Positions 1 to 7,850 of a stretch of 16,406 nucleotides of DNA are shown one piece after another. Position 1 is the first letter of the stretch. Each line of letters starts with the position of its first letter. Origin of the DNA: CAZOWW01 sp964583765 (GTDB taxonomy: Bacteria > Actinomycetota > Actinomycetes > Actinomycetales > Kineosporiaceae); NCBI GenBank assembly GCA_964583765.1, contig CAZOWW010000123.1, positions 1-16,406 on the forward strand, read 5' to 3'. Under the pieces are notes generated by a model that was not told the DNA's origin, did not search any database, and saw nothing but the letters and a program-made list of their open reading frames with translations. The position numbers were made by a program, and so were the translations under genes.

Positions 1-1903
1 GGAGACGGGCACTCCGATCGGGCGCCCGACGGGTGCACCGGTGCCGTCGGGTAAGGAACCGCGTCAACCACCGTGCTGAACCGCCTGGGCCGGCCGGTCC
101 GTCGCCCCCGGGAACAGCCAGGTCGACCAGGGTCCGGCTTGCCCCGGAGTCCTCGAGCAGGGCGAGCCAGGAGTCGTCCGCCACGCCGTCCGCGGGGTCC
201 AGGGTGAGGAGCAGGTCGACCAAGCGCGGTTCGGCTCCGGCCAGCCGCACCAGGCCGGGGCGGCAGGAGACCCAGAACGCCCGGGACGCCTCGGCGGCAC
301 CGGGTGTCGAGAGCAGGTCGACGAGGAGATCGCGGTCGGTCTCCTCCCGTGGGAGGCCGGCGGTCCCGGCCAGGTGGAGGAGTTGGTCGACCATGCCGGC
401 GTGGGGTGCCTGTCCCGCGGCCAGCGCGGCCAGGCACAGACGGCGGAACTCGCGGTAGGCGGCGTCGGGGACACGGACCCGGGCCAGGTACCGGCCCTGG
501 CGCTGGAGGTCATGTCCGCGGAGTGCCGCGCGCGCGGCGAAGTGCTCGACGGTGGAGTCCTCCAGCGCGTCGTCGGGCAGGTCGTGCTCGGCGGCCACCC
601 GGCGGGCCGCGCCGAAAAGGAGAGCCGCCTGCCGCCCGTGCCCGGCTCGCAGGAGGGTCCCGGCGCCCTCGTCCAGCAGCGGAGGTGCCCACTCCGGATG
701 GATCGTCTCGAGGGCCTCCGCCACGGCGAGGTATCCGGTGCCGGCGGTTCCGGGACGGTCGGCGGCCAGCCGCTCGAGCTCACGCAGCCGGGGCACGAGG
801 GCCAGGGCCTCGGCTGCGCTCGCGGGATCGTTGCGGCAGACCCAGTCGGGGAAGCGCCGGGGCGGGCGGCGGACGAGACCGAGGTCGTCGTGGGTGGTCA
901 CGAGGGTGAGTCCTGCCTCGGTGAGACGGGCGTCCTCGGCGAGTGCGTGTCCGACGGGCACGAGGCGCACCACCGTCTCGCCGTGGTGTCCTCGGGCGTC
1001 GTCGCCCCGGCGGCGGTACCGGCGCGCGGTGAGGACGTCCACGGCACCGTGCGGGGTCGTCGGGGTCCCTTCGGTGAGGATCCCGCCGAGGTCCAGGATC
1101 GTCCGGGGAGCCATCGGCGGTCGGGCCGGGCAGGTGGGCGAGCCGGAGCGCGGAGCGGGTGGGAGGGCGGTGATTGCGCAGGGCTGGGAGTCCTCGTCCG
1201 TACGCGCTCGTCGACGGACGGCGGTGGACAGACGCCGGCCCTCCGACCAGGCGATCGCCCCGAGAACCTCCGGGTCCAGGCGCCGTCCGGCCTCCCGCCA
1301 GACCGGTTCCGGCGCGTCGGAGCCGTCCGCCGACGGCTCGAGGGTGATCTCGAGCGCTCGACCGTCGTCGAACACCCGGACGGGACCGGGGACCGCCCAG
1401 TCCGCGGGGCCACGCCCGTGGTCGACGGGCCACGGCGGGCCCGCGGGGAGCAGCTGGGCCCGGGATCGATCCGACGGGCCGGAGCGGTCGCGGGCGACCC
1501 GGCGGGGGTAGATCTCCCGGAACACCTGGTCCACCAGCGGGCACGGACCCTGCTCCTCGACGAGTCGGCGGAACCTCGCGAGGTCCGGCAGCGCGAGGGG
1601 GTGCGGGACGGCCACGGCGGGGGGAGCGCACCAGCGGGGACGCCCGCTGGGCGAGATCAGGCGGAGTCCTCGGGTGGGGTCGACGTACGTGAGGACTCCG
1701 GGTTCTCGGGCGCGGGAGGCGCCGTCCGGTCCGGTGGGCAGCACCACCAGCCCGGCGAGGGTGGAACGCCAGACGGGATCCGCCCAGACCGCGGTCAGGA
1801 CGCTTCGCGGGACCGGCAGGGAGAGCAGCATCCAGGTCTCGGCGTGAGTGCGGACGTCGGCCACGTGCCGGCGCCGGAATCGGTCCTGCGCCCGGTCGCC
1901 CAC
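1..1903 (-). CDS. Large protein of unknown function (possibly DUF4132-like), 3' end outside window
   Basis: An open minus-strand frame runs from an in-frame stop at 1945-1943 to the left edge without interruption, giving at least 630 residues. I chose the GTG at 1903 because a strong GGGGGAGG ribosome site lies 8 nt upstream. An ATG at 1921 is the alternative but has almost no ribosome site. The protein is soluble-looking, with no signal peptide or membrane segment. Near the N-terminus it has a W-A-D-P-V-W-R stretch followed by a hydrophobic strand. The C-terminal half is mostly helical, rich in Leu, Ala, Arg and Asp, and includes a REETDRDLLVDLL segment and an FWVSCRP segment. This resembles my memory of large actinobacterial DUF4132 (MolR-related) proteins, but I see no diagnostic catalytic motif. 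Third codon positions become less GC-rich over the last 30 codons before the edge, which may mark a linker. It lies downstream of the SixA-like gene, separated by about 320 bp, so it probably has its own promoter. The coding call is fairly sure; the family is a guess. Confidence 0.62.
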   Translation of the reverse strand, partial: MGDRAQDRFRRRHVADVRTHAETWMLLSLPVPRSVLTAVWADPVWRSTLAGLVVLPTGPDGASRAREPGVLTYVDPTRGLRLISPSGRPRWCAPPAVAVPHPLALPDLARFRRLVEEQGPCPLVDQVFREIYPRRVARDRSGPSDRSRAQLLPAGPPWPVDHGRGPADWAVPGPVRVFDDGRALEITLEPSADGSDAPEPVWREAGRRLDPEVLGAIAWSEGRRLSTAVRRRARTDEDSQPCAITALPPAPRSGSPTCPARPPMAPRTILDLGGILTEGTPTTPHGAVDVLTARRYRRRGDDARGHHGETVVRLVPVGHALAEDARLTEAGLTLVTTHDDLGLVRRPPRRFPDWVCRNDPASAAEALALVPRLRELERLAADRPGTAGTGYLAVAEALETIHPEWAPPLLDEGAGTLLRAGHGRQAALLFGAARRVAAEHDLPDDALEDSTVEHFAARAALRGHDLQRQGRYLARVRVPDAAYREFRRLCLAALAAGQAPHAGMVDQLLHLAGTAGLPREETDRDLLVDLLSTPGAAEASRAFWVSCRPGLVRLAGAEPRLVDLLLTLDPADGVADDSWLALLEDSGASRTLVDLAVPGGDGPAGPGGSARWLTRFLTRRHRCTRRAPDRSARL

Positions 1904-2050
1904 GTACGCCACCTCCCCCATGTCCGGATTGATCGGACGTAGCTACCTTAGGGCCGATCACCGACATCCTGGTTCTACCCCAGGAAAAGCCCCGGTAGTC
2001 GCAGAAGGTGCATTGAGGATGAACAGCATGTATCCAGCGGGGGCGCTGCG

Positions 2051-2095
2051 CATCCCGGCCTGTCCGGGATGTCACCGGTGCGGCGATGGCACCGG
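2051..2095. other. Two adjacent perfect stem-loops in the sixA-to-unknown-gene gap
   Basis: The gap at 1904-2221 holds no gene. It contains an 8-bp perfect stem (2051-2058 with 2064-2071, 5-nt loop) and, 3 nt later, a 7-bp perfect stem (2075-2081 with 2089-2095, 7-nt loop). They lie about 125-170 nt downstream of the SixA-like gene on the minus strand, so they could act as a tandem terminator, although no T-run follows. Closer to sixA, at 2121-2157 and 2191-2231, the sequence CTGTG..TTCC.GGTCCGGG.TGCG appears twice in degenerate form. Function is not known. Confidence 0.35.
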
Positions 2096-2221
2096 GCGGC
2101 TCGACCGGGGGCGGGTCGGTCGCTGTGTTCCTGGTCCGGGATGCGGGTTCTCGACCGGCCGCACGGTTCCTCGAGGGGAGCGGGCCGGGTCTGTGCCGTT
2201 CCCGGTCCGGGGTGCGAACTC

Positions 2222-2752
2222 TCAGCCGACCGCGCGGGGTACCGCGAAGGTCTCGAGTACGGCCCGGGCGGGGCGCAGGTCCCGCCACGCACCGCGGAAC
2301 CGGAGGACGGCGACCGCGTTGGTCGGGAACTTGAGGGCGATCTGGTGGGCGCTCTGCGGATCGGATCCCTCGCCGGCGAGCCGGAGCGCACAGAGCGAGA
2401 GGGTCGGCTCGTGGCCGACGACCAACAGCGTGGTGGCCCGGTCCGGCGCCATGCGCACCAGCTGGTCGAGCTCGTCCGGTTCGGCGCCGTACAGACCGGG
2501 CTCGATCCGGGTCTCCGGCCGGGTGAGCAGGCGCGCGCTGACGATCTCCCAGGTCTGCACGGCGCGTACCGCGTCCGAGCAGAGGACCAGGTCCGGTGCG
2601 GGGCCCTCGGTGGCGAACCACTCCCCCGCGGCGCGGGCGTTGCGGCGGCCCCGGCCGAGCAGCGGTCGATCGTGGTCGGGCACCCCGTGCGGGTAGGCGG
2701 ACTTGGCATGCCGGAGCAGCACGAGCCGCCGGTCGAGGGGCACCGAGATCAC
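2222..2752 (-). CDS. SixA-like phosphohistidine phosphatase (histidine phosphatase superfamily)
   Basis: This 176-residue protein belongs to the short branch of the histidine phosphatase superfamily, which includes E. coli SixA, a phosphohistidine phosphatase. The catalytic R-H-A motif is at residues 14-15, just after a hydrophobic strand, with His15 as the expected phospho-acceptor. The SDAVRAVQT segment at 59-67 matches the SxAxRAxxT motif, with Arg63 a phosphate ligand. The second catalytic His is His114 in VVGHEP. Length and motif order fit SixA-type proteins. Start is GTG at 2752, with a weak AGGA upstream; a GTG three codons later is possible. It lies 136 bp downstream of fabI on the same strand and may be cotranscribed with it. 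The natural substrate cannot be told from sequence. No signal peptide is seen, so a cytoplasmic location is likely. Confidence 0.9.
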   Translation of the reverse strand: MISVPLDRRLVLLRHAKSAYPHGVPDHDRPLLGRGRRNARAAGEWFATEGPAPDLVLCSDAVRAVQTWEIVSARLLTRPETRIEPGLYGAEPDELDQLVRMAPDRATTLLVVGHEPTLSLCALRLAGEGSDPQSAHQIALKFPTNAVAVLRFRGAWRDLRPARAVLETFAVPRAVG

Positions 2753-2841
2753 GGTGTCCTAGTCTGCCCGGTACCTGGCCACGACGGAGCAGGGGCCCGC
2801 CTCGTGGCCGAACTGTGACCGCCCACCGAGCCCGCGGCGGG

Positions 2842-2883
2842 GGTGCCGGCGCTCATGGTGACGGTGCCGGCGCTCATGGTGAC
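2842..2883. repeat. Perfect 21-bp tandem duplication after fabI
   Basis: A 21-bp unit beginning GGTGCCGGCGCTCATGG occurs twice head to tail (2842-2862 and 2863-2883) with no mismatch, and its first 5 bases repeat again at 2884-2888, directly against the fabI stop codon (2889-2891). The unit length is a multiple of three. On the minus strand it would encode the heptad MSAGTVT in a 42-codon open frame whose stop overlaps the sixA start by 4 bp. I do not think that frame is a proven gene. Perfect identity suggests a recent slippage duplication. Confidence 0.85.
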
Positions 2884-2888
2884 GGTGC

Positions 2889-3653
2889 TCAGCCGATGGC
2901 GTGGCGCCCTCCGTCCACGTGCACGATCTCGCCGGTGGTGGCCGGGAACCAGTCGGACATCAGGGCGCAGCACGACCGTGCGGTGGGCTCGGGGTCCAGC
3001 AGATCCCAGCCCAGGGGCGAGCCCTCGGACCACTTCTCCTCGAAGACCTGGAACCCGGGGATGGCCTTGGCCGCAGTGGTCCGGATCGGCCCGGCCGCGA
3101 CGAGGTTCACGCGCACGCCCTGGGGGCCCAGGTCACGGGCGAGGTAGCGGGCGGTGGACTCGAGAGCGCCCTTGGCCACACCCATCCAGTCGTAGACGGG
3201 CCAGGCCCGGCTCGCATCGAAGGTGAGCCCCACGATGGACGCGCCAGGACGGAGCAGGGGAAGGGTGGCCGCGCCCAGGGCCTTGAGCGAGTACGCCGAG
3301 ACGTGGATCGCCGTGGCGACGTCCTCCCACGGCGTCCGTAGGAAGCCGCCGCCCAGCGCGCTTTGCGGGGCGAAGGCGATGGAGTGCAGGACCCCGTCGA
3401 GACCGTCCACGTGCTCGCGGATCCGCCCCGCGAGGGCGTCCAGGTCCGCGGTGGAGGTGACGTCGAGCTCGACGAGCGGTGCGGGCTTGGGCAACCGCCG
3501 GGCGATCGCCTGCGTGATCCGGGCCTGCCGACCGAACGACGTGAGCACCACCTCGGCGCCCTCGAGCATGCTCAGGCGCGCCACGTGGTAGGCGATCGAG
3601 GAGTCCGTGAGGACACCGGTGACCAGGAGGCGTTTTCCCTCGAGGAGTCCCAT
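2889..3653 (-). CDS. fabI: Enoyl-[acyl-carrier-protein] reductase (NADH), FabI/InhA type
   Basis: This 254-residue protein catalyses the last step of each fatty-acid elongation cycle, reducing enoyl-ACP with NADH in the cytoplasm. It is a divergent short-chain dehydrogenase of the FabI/InhA class. The nucleotide-binding loop GVLTDSSIA is at 13-21, in place of the classical TGxxxGxG. The HSIAFAP segment is at 90-96. The catalytic motif Y-x-x-M-x-x-x-K is Tyr154-Met157-Lys161, and FDASRAWPVYDWM at 145-157 closely follows the mycobacterial InhA pattern, including the Phe that precedes the active Tyr. Residues RTTAAKAIPGF at 191-201 form the substrate-loop region. The ATG at 3653 has only a distant GAAAGG, 14 nt upstream. 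It follows fabG on the same strand after a 236-bp gap, much longer than in a tightly coupled operon, so it may have its own promoter. The family call is very secure. Confidence 0.96.
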   Translation of the reverse strand: MGLLEGKRLLVTGVLTDSSIAYHVARLSMLEGAEVVLTSFGRQARITQAIARRLPKPAPLVELDVTSTADLDALAGRIREHVDGLDGVLHSIAFAPQSALGGGFLRTPWEDVATAIHVSAYSLKALGAATLPLLRPGASIVGLTFDASRAWPVYDWMGVAKGALESTARYLARDLGPQGVRVNLVAAGPIRTTAAKAIPGFQVFEEKWSEGSPLGWDLLDPEPTARSCCALMSDWFPATTGEIVHVDGGRHAIG

Positions 3654-3773
3654 GGCTGTCGGTCACGCCTTTCGCTGTCCGGCCCGGGTGGCTCGCCCGG
3701 GACCACTTCCGCCAAGTCGGCGAGTTCGGGGAGGTGAACTGTGCCGCAGGCCGTGGTGCCGCGCCGTCGGGGC

Positions 3774-3800
3774 GTCCACCGCTGGGGTGCTCCGGTGGAC
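3774..3800. other. 8-bp perfect hairpin in the fabG-fabI gap
   Basis: In the 236-bp gap between fabG and fabI (3654-3889), GTCCACCG at 3774-3781 pairs perfectly with 3793-3800 across an 11-nt loop. A second palindrome, CCCGGG-7 nt-CCCGGG, lies at 3683-3701, about 30 bp upstream of the fabI start. They could be a terminator or attenuator for fabG readthrough, or an operator for a fabI promoter. I see no T-run and no convincing -35/-10 pair, so the role is open. Confidence 0.4.
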
Positions 3801-3889
3801 CCTCCGGCGACCGTGCGGCGACACGGGTAGATCCTGCCAGGTGATCGCAGCATGAGGCAGACAACCCGGTCCCGCACCTCGAGCGGTGG

Positions 3890-4594
3890 TCAGTGCCCCA
3901 TGCCGAGCCCGCCGTCGACGGGGATGACCGCACCGTTGATGTACGCGGCCGCGTCCGAGGCGAGGAAGCGGACGACGCCGGCGACCTCCTCGGGTGTGGC
4001 GAACCGCGCGGAGGGGATGGCCTTGAGGTATGCCTCCCGGCGCTCGGCGGGCAGCGCGGCGGTCATGTCGGTCTCGATGAAGCCGGGGCTGACCACGTTC
4101 GCGGTGATCCCCCGGCCGCCGAGCTCCCGCGCGGTGGAGCGCGCGAGCCCGACGAGGCCCGACTTGCTCGCCGCGTAGTTCACCTGACCGGCCGAACCGT
4201 AGAGGCCGACGACGCTGGAGATGAGCACGATGCGCCCGCGCCGTGCCCGGACCATGCCCTTCGCGGCCCGCCGGACGCAGCGGAACACCCCCACGAGGTT
4301 CGTCTCGAGTACGTCCGTGAAGTCGGCGTCGCTCATCCGCAGCAGCAGTTGGTCGCGCGTGACCCCCGCGTTGGCGACGAGGACCTCGACGGGCCCCTGG
4401 CGTTCCTCCACGGCGCTGAAGGCGGCGTCCACCGACGCCGTGTCGCGCACGTCGCAGAGCACTCCGGCCAGCCCTTCCGGGGGTTCGCCGGACCGGTGGG
4501 TGACCGTCACCGCGTCCCCGTCGGCGGCGATCGCCCGGGCGATCGCGAGTCCGATGCCCCGGTTCCCGCCGGTGACCAGCACGCTGCGCGCCAT
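3890..4594 (-). CDS. fabG: 3-oxoacyl-[acyl-carrier-protein] reductase, FabG1/MabA type
   Basis: This 234-residue NADPH-dependent short-chain dehydrogenase reduces 3-oxoacyl-ACP in type II fatty-acid synthesis. The cofactor motif TGGNRGIG is at 8-15, NAG at 75-77, catalytic Ser127 in ISSVVG, and Tyr140-x-x-x-Lys144 in NYAASKSG. The C-terminus YINGAVIPVDGGLGMGH is nearly that of mycobacterial MabA, as are VTHRSG near residue 31 and GPVEVLVANAG near 67-77, which separates it from the many general FabG paralogues. I chose the ATG at 4594 because GGAAGG sits 6 nt upstream; longer forms would add a low-complexity Arg/Pro/Gly tail unlike the family. The InhA-like fabI lies next downstream, reproducing the mabA-inhA order of mycobacteria. 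Regulation is probably from the divergent promoter region before tldD. Confidence 0.95.
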   Translation of the reverse strand: MARSVLVTGGNRGIGLAIARAIAADGDAVTVTHRSGEPPEGLAGVLCDVRDTASVDAAFSAVEERQGPVEVLVANAGVTRDQLLLRMSDADFTDVLETNLVGVFRCVRRAAKGMVRARRGRIVLISSVVGLYGSAGQVNYAASKSGLVGLARSTARELGGRGITANVVSPGFIETDMTAALPAERREAYLKAIPSARFATPEEVAGVVRFLASDAAAYINGAVIPVDGGLGMGH

Positions 4595-4901
4595 GGTGTG
4601 CCTTCCGTCTCGTGCGGGGTGTCGGCCGTGGCCGGAGCCGTCGTGGCGACCCCCGCGGGCAGGGCGCACGGTGTGGGATGCCGCGCGGCGCACGTCCGGC
4701 ACCGGTGGACGGCACGGAGTGCCCGTCACCACGGCCTGTGCACGGTAGCGTTCTGGACGTGTGCGCGGATCAGGTTAGCGGCACGTCACTCCGACCGGGC
4801 CTGTGGCCCGTCGAGGGCCTGGCGGGCCGGTCCGGTGCGTGGTGGGGTGATGCGGTTCCGGGAGCCCGGTGGCCGTGGGGTGCAGGACCCAGGGGTGGGT
4901 G
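4595..4901. promoter_or_regulatory. Divergent promoter region between fabG and tldD
   Basis: This 307-bp gap has no gene and separates fabG (minus) from tldD (plus), so promoters for both must lie here or nearby. A less GC-rich patch at 4740-4780 contains TANNNT-type -10 candidates on both strands: TAGCGT at 4746-4751 plus, and TACCGT (4747-4742) and TAACCT (4777-4772) minus. None has a good -35 match. A perfect 8-bp palindrome, CACCGGTG, lies at 4700-4707. These are suggestions only. Confidence 0.45.
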
Positions 4902-6425
4902 GTGAGCGACGTGGCCGACGAGGCGGGTCCCGGAGTGGATGAGACGTTCCGGGCGCTGCCGCTGTCCGGCTTGGCCGATGCGGCTCTGGAACGGGCGCGG
5001 GCCGCGGGCGCCGAGCATGCCGATCTTCGCGTGCAACGCATGCTCGAGACCGGGCTGAGTCTGCGGGACGCGCGCCTTGCCAGCTCCGACGACCGGGACG
5101 ACCTGGGCCTGGCGGTGCGGGTGCTGGTGGACGGGGTCTGGGGTTTCGCGGCCGCGGGGTCGCTGACCCCCGAGGCGGCGGTCCGGGCGGCCGACGAGGC
5201 GGTGCAGTTGGCCCGTCTGTGCGCGCCCCTGGCCGCCGAGCGGGTCGAGCTCGCCGAGGAGCCGGTGCATCGCGACGCCGTGTGGGTCTCGGACTACCGG
5301 ATCGATCCGTTCACGGTCCCCCGCGGTGAGCAGGTGGGGCTGCTCATCGACTGGTCGGCGCGGCTGCTGGAGGCGCCCGGGATCGACCACGTCGATGCCC
5401 GGGTGGGTCTGCTGAAGGAGCAGAAGTACTACGCCGACCTCGCGGGCACGGTGACCCTGCAGCAACGGGTGATGATCTCGCCGGAGCTGACCGCGGTCGC
5501 CCTGACCGGCGAGGGGGCAGAGACCATGCGTACCCTGGCCCCGGCCACGGCGCGGGGCTGGGAGCTGATGCTCAGCGAGGGCCACGACTGGGAGGGCGAA
5601 CTGGCGGAACTGCCGGAGCACCTCGCCGCCCGGGTGCGCGCCGTGAGCGTCGAGCCCGGGGTGTACGACCTGGTCATCGACCCCACCAACCTGTTCCTGA
5701 CCGTGCACGAGTCGATCGGGCACGCCACCGAACTGGACCGGGCGTTGGGCTACGAGGCGGCCTATGCGGGTACGAGCTTCGCCACGCCCGACCGGTTGGG
5801 TGAGCTGCGGTACGGCAGCGAGTTGCTGACCGTGACCGGTGACCGCACCACCCCCCACGGTGGGGCGACGATCGGCTACGACGACGAGGGCGTGGCCACG
5901 GGCAGCTGGGACATCGTGCGGGACGGCGTGCTGGTCGGGTACCAGGTGGACCGGGCGATGGCTCGCCGGCAGGGCCTGGCCAGGTCCAACGGCTGCGCCT
6001 ACGCGGACTCCGCGGGTCACGTGCCGGTGCAGCGGATGGCGAACGTGAGCGTGCGGCCGGATCCTGCGGGGCCCGACACGGCGGAGCTGATCGCCGGGGT
6101 CCAACACGGGATCTACGTCGTCGGCGACAAGTCGTGGTCGATCGACATGCAGCGGTACAACTTCCAGTTCACCGGGCAACGTTTCTACCGGATCACCGAC
6201 GGCCGGTTGGGCGTGCAGCTCAAGGACGTCGCGTACCAGGCCTCCACCCCGGAGTTCTGGGCCTCGCTGACCCGCTTGGGCGGGCCTGGGACCTACTACC
6301 TGGGCGGGGCGGCGAACTGCGGAAAGGCGCAGCCGGGCCAGACGGCCTGGGTGAGCCACGGGGCGCCGAGCACGCTGTTCGAGAGGATCCGGGTGCTGAA
6401 CACGAGGGCGGAGGCCGGGCGGTGA
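4902..6425 (+). CDS. tldD: TldD metalloprotease subunit
   Basis: TldD is the catalytic subunit of the TldD/TldE heteromeric metalloprotease, which in E. coli matures microcin B17 and degrades unfolded peptides such as CcdA. The protein is 507 residues, normal for the family. The metal-binding motif HExxxH is at 269-274 (HESIGH) and is followed by the usual ATELDRALGYEAAYAG stretch. Cys473 in AANCGKAQPGQ fits the third zinc ligand, a Cys, known for E. coli TldD. The C-terminal YYLGGAANCGK segment is characteristic. I chose the GTG at 4902 because AGGGG lies 6 nt upstream; GTG at 4899 and 4869 are also in frame. The stop overlaps the tldE start by 4 bp (GTGA), so the subunits are translationally coupled. 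No signal peptide, so cytoplasmic. No obvious peptide precursor gene is adjacent, so the physiological substrate is unknown. Confidence 0.95.
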   Translation: MSDVADEAGPGVDETFRALPLSGLADAALERARAAGAEHADLRVQRMLETGLSLRDARLASSDDRDDLGLAVRVLVDGVWGFAAAGSLTPEAAVRAADEAVQLARLCAPLAAERVELAEEPVHRDAVWVSDYRIDPFTVPRGEQVGLLIDWSARLLEAPGIDHVDARVGLLKEQKYYADLAGTVTLQQRVMISPELTAVALTGEGAETMRTLAPATARGWELMLSEGHDWEGELAELPEHLAARVRAVSVEPGVYDLVIDPTNLFLTVHESIGHATELDRALGYEAAYAGTSFATPDRLGELRYGSELLTVTGDRTTPHGGATIGYDDEGVATGSWDIVRDGVLVGYQVDRAMARRQGLARSNGCAYADSAGHVPVQRMANVSVRPDPAGPDTAELIAGVQHGIYVVGDKSWSIDMQRYNFQFTGQRFYRITDGRLGVQLKDVAYQASTPEFWASLTRLGGPGTYYLGGAANCGKAQPGQTAWVSHGAPSTLFERIRVLNTRAEAGR

Positions 6426-7813
6426 CCGGCGAGGGACGTGCCCAGGAGATCGTCGAGCGCGGTCTCGCGGCGGCCGGAGGGTTGCCCTGCGCGGTGATCG
6501 TCGAGGATCGGTACACGGTCAACGTGCGGTGGGCCCTGACCGGGTTGACGACCAACGGGGCGACCCGCGGCCGCACCGTGACGGCGATCGTCGCGGCGCC
6601 GGTGCCCGGTGGCCTGGCCGTGGCCACGCTCAGCCGCGGTGGCGTGGGCGTCGAGGACGTGGCCGAGCTGGTCGGCCAGGTGCGGGTGGTCGCGGCGGGC
6701 GGGTCGGCCGCCGAGGACGCCGCGGAGCTGATGGACGGCGGGGTCAGCCCGGACTGGGACGAGCCTGCGGTGGAGACCGGGCCGTCCGCCCTGGCGCCGG
6801 TGACCGACGGACTGGCCCAGGTGCTCGCCCGGTCCCGGGCCCAGGGACGCGAGGCGTTCGGATTCGCCCTGCACGAGGTGTCCACCACCTGGCTGGGCAC
6901 CAGCGCGGGCACGCGCCGTCGGCACGTGCAGCCGCGGGCCACGGCCGAGCTGAACGGCAAGTCGCACGAGCGGTCCCGTTCGGCCTGGGAAGGGCAGGCC
7001 CGGCAGGATCCCGCCGATCTCGACCTGCCGGCCATGGACGCCGAGGTGGCCGCCCGATTGGGGTGGCAGGGCCGCCGGTTCGAGATCACGCCCGGCCGGT
7101 ACGACACCGTGCTGCCGCCCACGGCGGTGGCCGACCTGATGATCTACCTCTACTGGTCGGCGGACGCCCGGTCGGCGGCCGAGGGGCGCAGCGTCTTCTC
7201 GCGCCCCGGTGGCGGCACCCGGGTCGGGGACCGGCTGTCGCCCATGCCGTTGCGCCTGGCCAGCGATCCGGGAACCCCCGGGCTGAGCGCCGCCCCGCAT
7301 GTGCTCACGGCCGCGAGCTCCCCCTTCGCCTCGGTCTTCGACAACGGATTGGCCACGACTCCCCAGGACTGGATCGCGGAGGGGGTGCTGCGGGCGCTGC
7401 CGAATTCCCGGCACACGGCGCGGTTGTCGGGGCTTCCGTTCACGCCGACCGTGGACAACCTGACCCTCAGCGCCCCGGACGGCGCCGGCGTGCCGGGTGC
7501 CCTCGTCGAGCAGCTCGATCGCGGGCTGCTGCTCACCTGCCTGTGGTACATCCGCGAGGTTGACCCGACGACGCTGCTGCTGACCGGACTGACCCGGGAC
7601 GGGGTGTACCTCGTGGACGGCGGCGAGGTCGTGGGGGCAGTGAGCAACTTCCGGTTCAACGAGTCGCCGGTGGACCTGCTGGACCGGACGCGCGCGGTGA
7701 GCGCCAGCGAGATCACCTACAGCCGGGAGTGGGGCGAGTACTTCACCCGCACGGCCATGCCCGGCCTGCTGGTGGACGGCTTCAACATGTCGACGGCGTC
7801 GGAGGCGTCCTGA
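6422..7813 (+). CDS. pmbA: TldE/PmbA subunit of the TldD/TldE protease
   Basis: This 463-residue protein is the non-catalytic partner of TldD (peptidase U62/PmbA family). It lacks the HExxxH motif of TldD, as expected of TldE. Recognisable segments are the N-terminal beta-rich domain with YTVNVRWALTGLTTNG at about 31-46, the central ASSPFASVFDNGLAT at about 298-312, and the conserved C-terminal LTGLTRDGVYLVDGGEV plus AVSNFRFNESP at about 387-416. The start GTG at 6422 overlaps the TldD stop (GTGA), and GGAGG lies 7 nt upstream inside tldD. TldE folds like TldD and encloses the shared cavity that admits only unstructured peptides. The tight coupling supports equal expression of the subunits. 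A short GC-rich stem (7827-7831 with 7835-7839) sits in the 37-bp gap before the next gene and might weaken readthrough. Confidence 0.94.
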   Translation: MTGEGRAQEIVERGLAAAGGLPCAVIVEDRYTVNVRWALTGLTTNGATRGRTVTAIVAAPVPGGLAVATLSRGGVGVEDVAELVGQVRVVAAGGSAAEDAAELMDGGVSPDWDEPAVETGPSALAPVTDGLAQVLARSRAQGREAFGFALHEVSTTWLGTSAGTRRRHVQPRATAELNGKSHERSRSAWEGQARQDPADLDLPAMDAEVAARLGWQGRRFEITPGRYDTVLPPTAVADLMIYLYWSADARSAAEGRSVFSRPGGGTRVGDRLSPMPLRLASDPGTPGLSAAPHVLTAASSPFASVFDNGLATTPQDWIAEGVLRALPNSRHTARLSGLPFTPTVDNLTLSAPDGAGVPGALVEQLDRGLLLTCLWYIREVDPTTLLLTGLTRDGVYLVDGGEVVGAVSNFRFNESPVDLLDRTRAVSASEITYSREWGEYFTRTAMPGLLVDGFNMSTASEAS

Positions 7814-7850
7814 GCGGGCACCCCGAGCCCCGTGGGGGCATGCTGGCCCG

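Noticed and set aside
374..1942. 522-codon plus-strand open frame at the left
   Set aside because: It is aligned antisense to the minus-strand frame running off the left edge, with low-complexity Gly/Arg/Val composition.
780..2621. 613-codon minus-strand open frame spanning the sixA gene and the unknown gene
   Set aside because: It is Arg/Pro/Gly-rich, crosses the recognisable SixA gene in another frame, and matches no family. The frame starting at 1903 has natural composition and a ribosome site.
2749..2879. Small 42-codon gene between fabI and sixA
   Set aside because: It starts inside the 21-bp repeat, has no ribosome site and a Pro/Ala/Gly/Arg-rich product. The 4-bp overlap with sixA alone is not enough.
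4770..6359. 529-codon minus-strand open frame opposite tldD
   Set aside because: It is in the codon-aligned antisense frame, which stays open in GC-rich genes, and its composition (His, Arg, Gln, Pro, Gly) resembles no protein family. tldD on the plus strand has full motifs.
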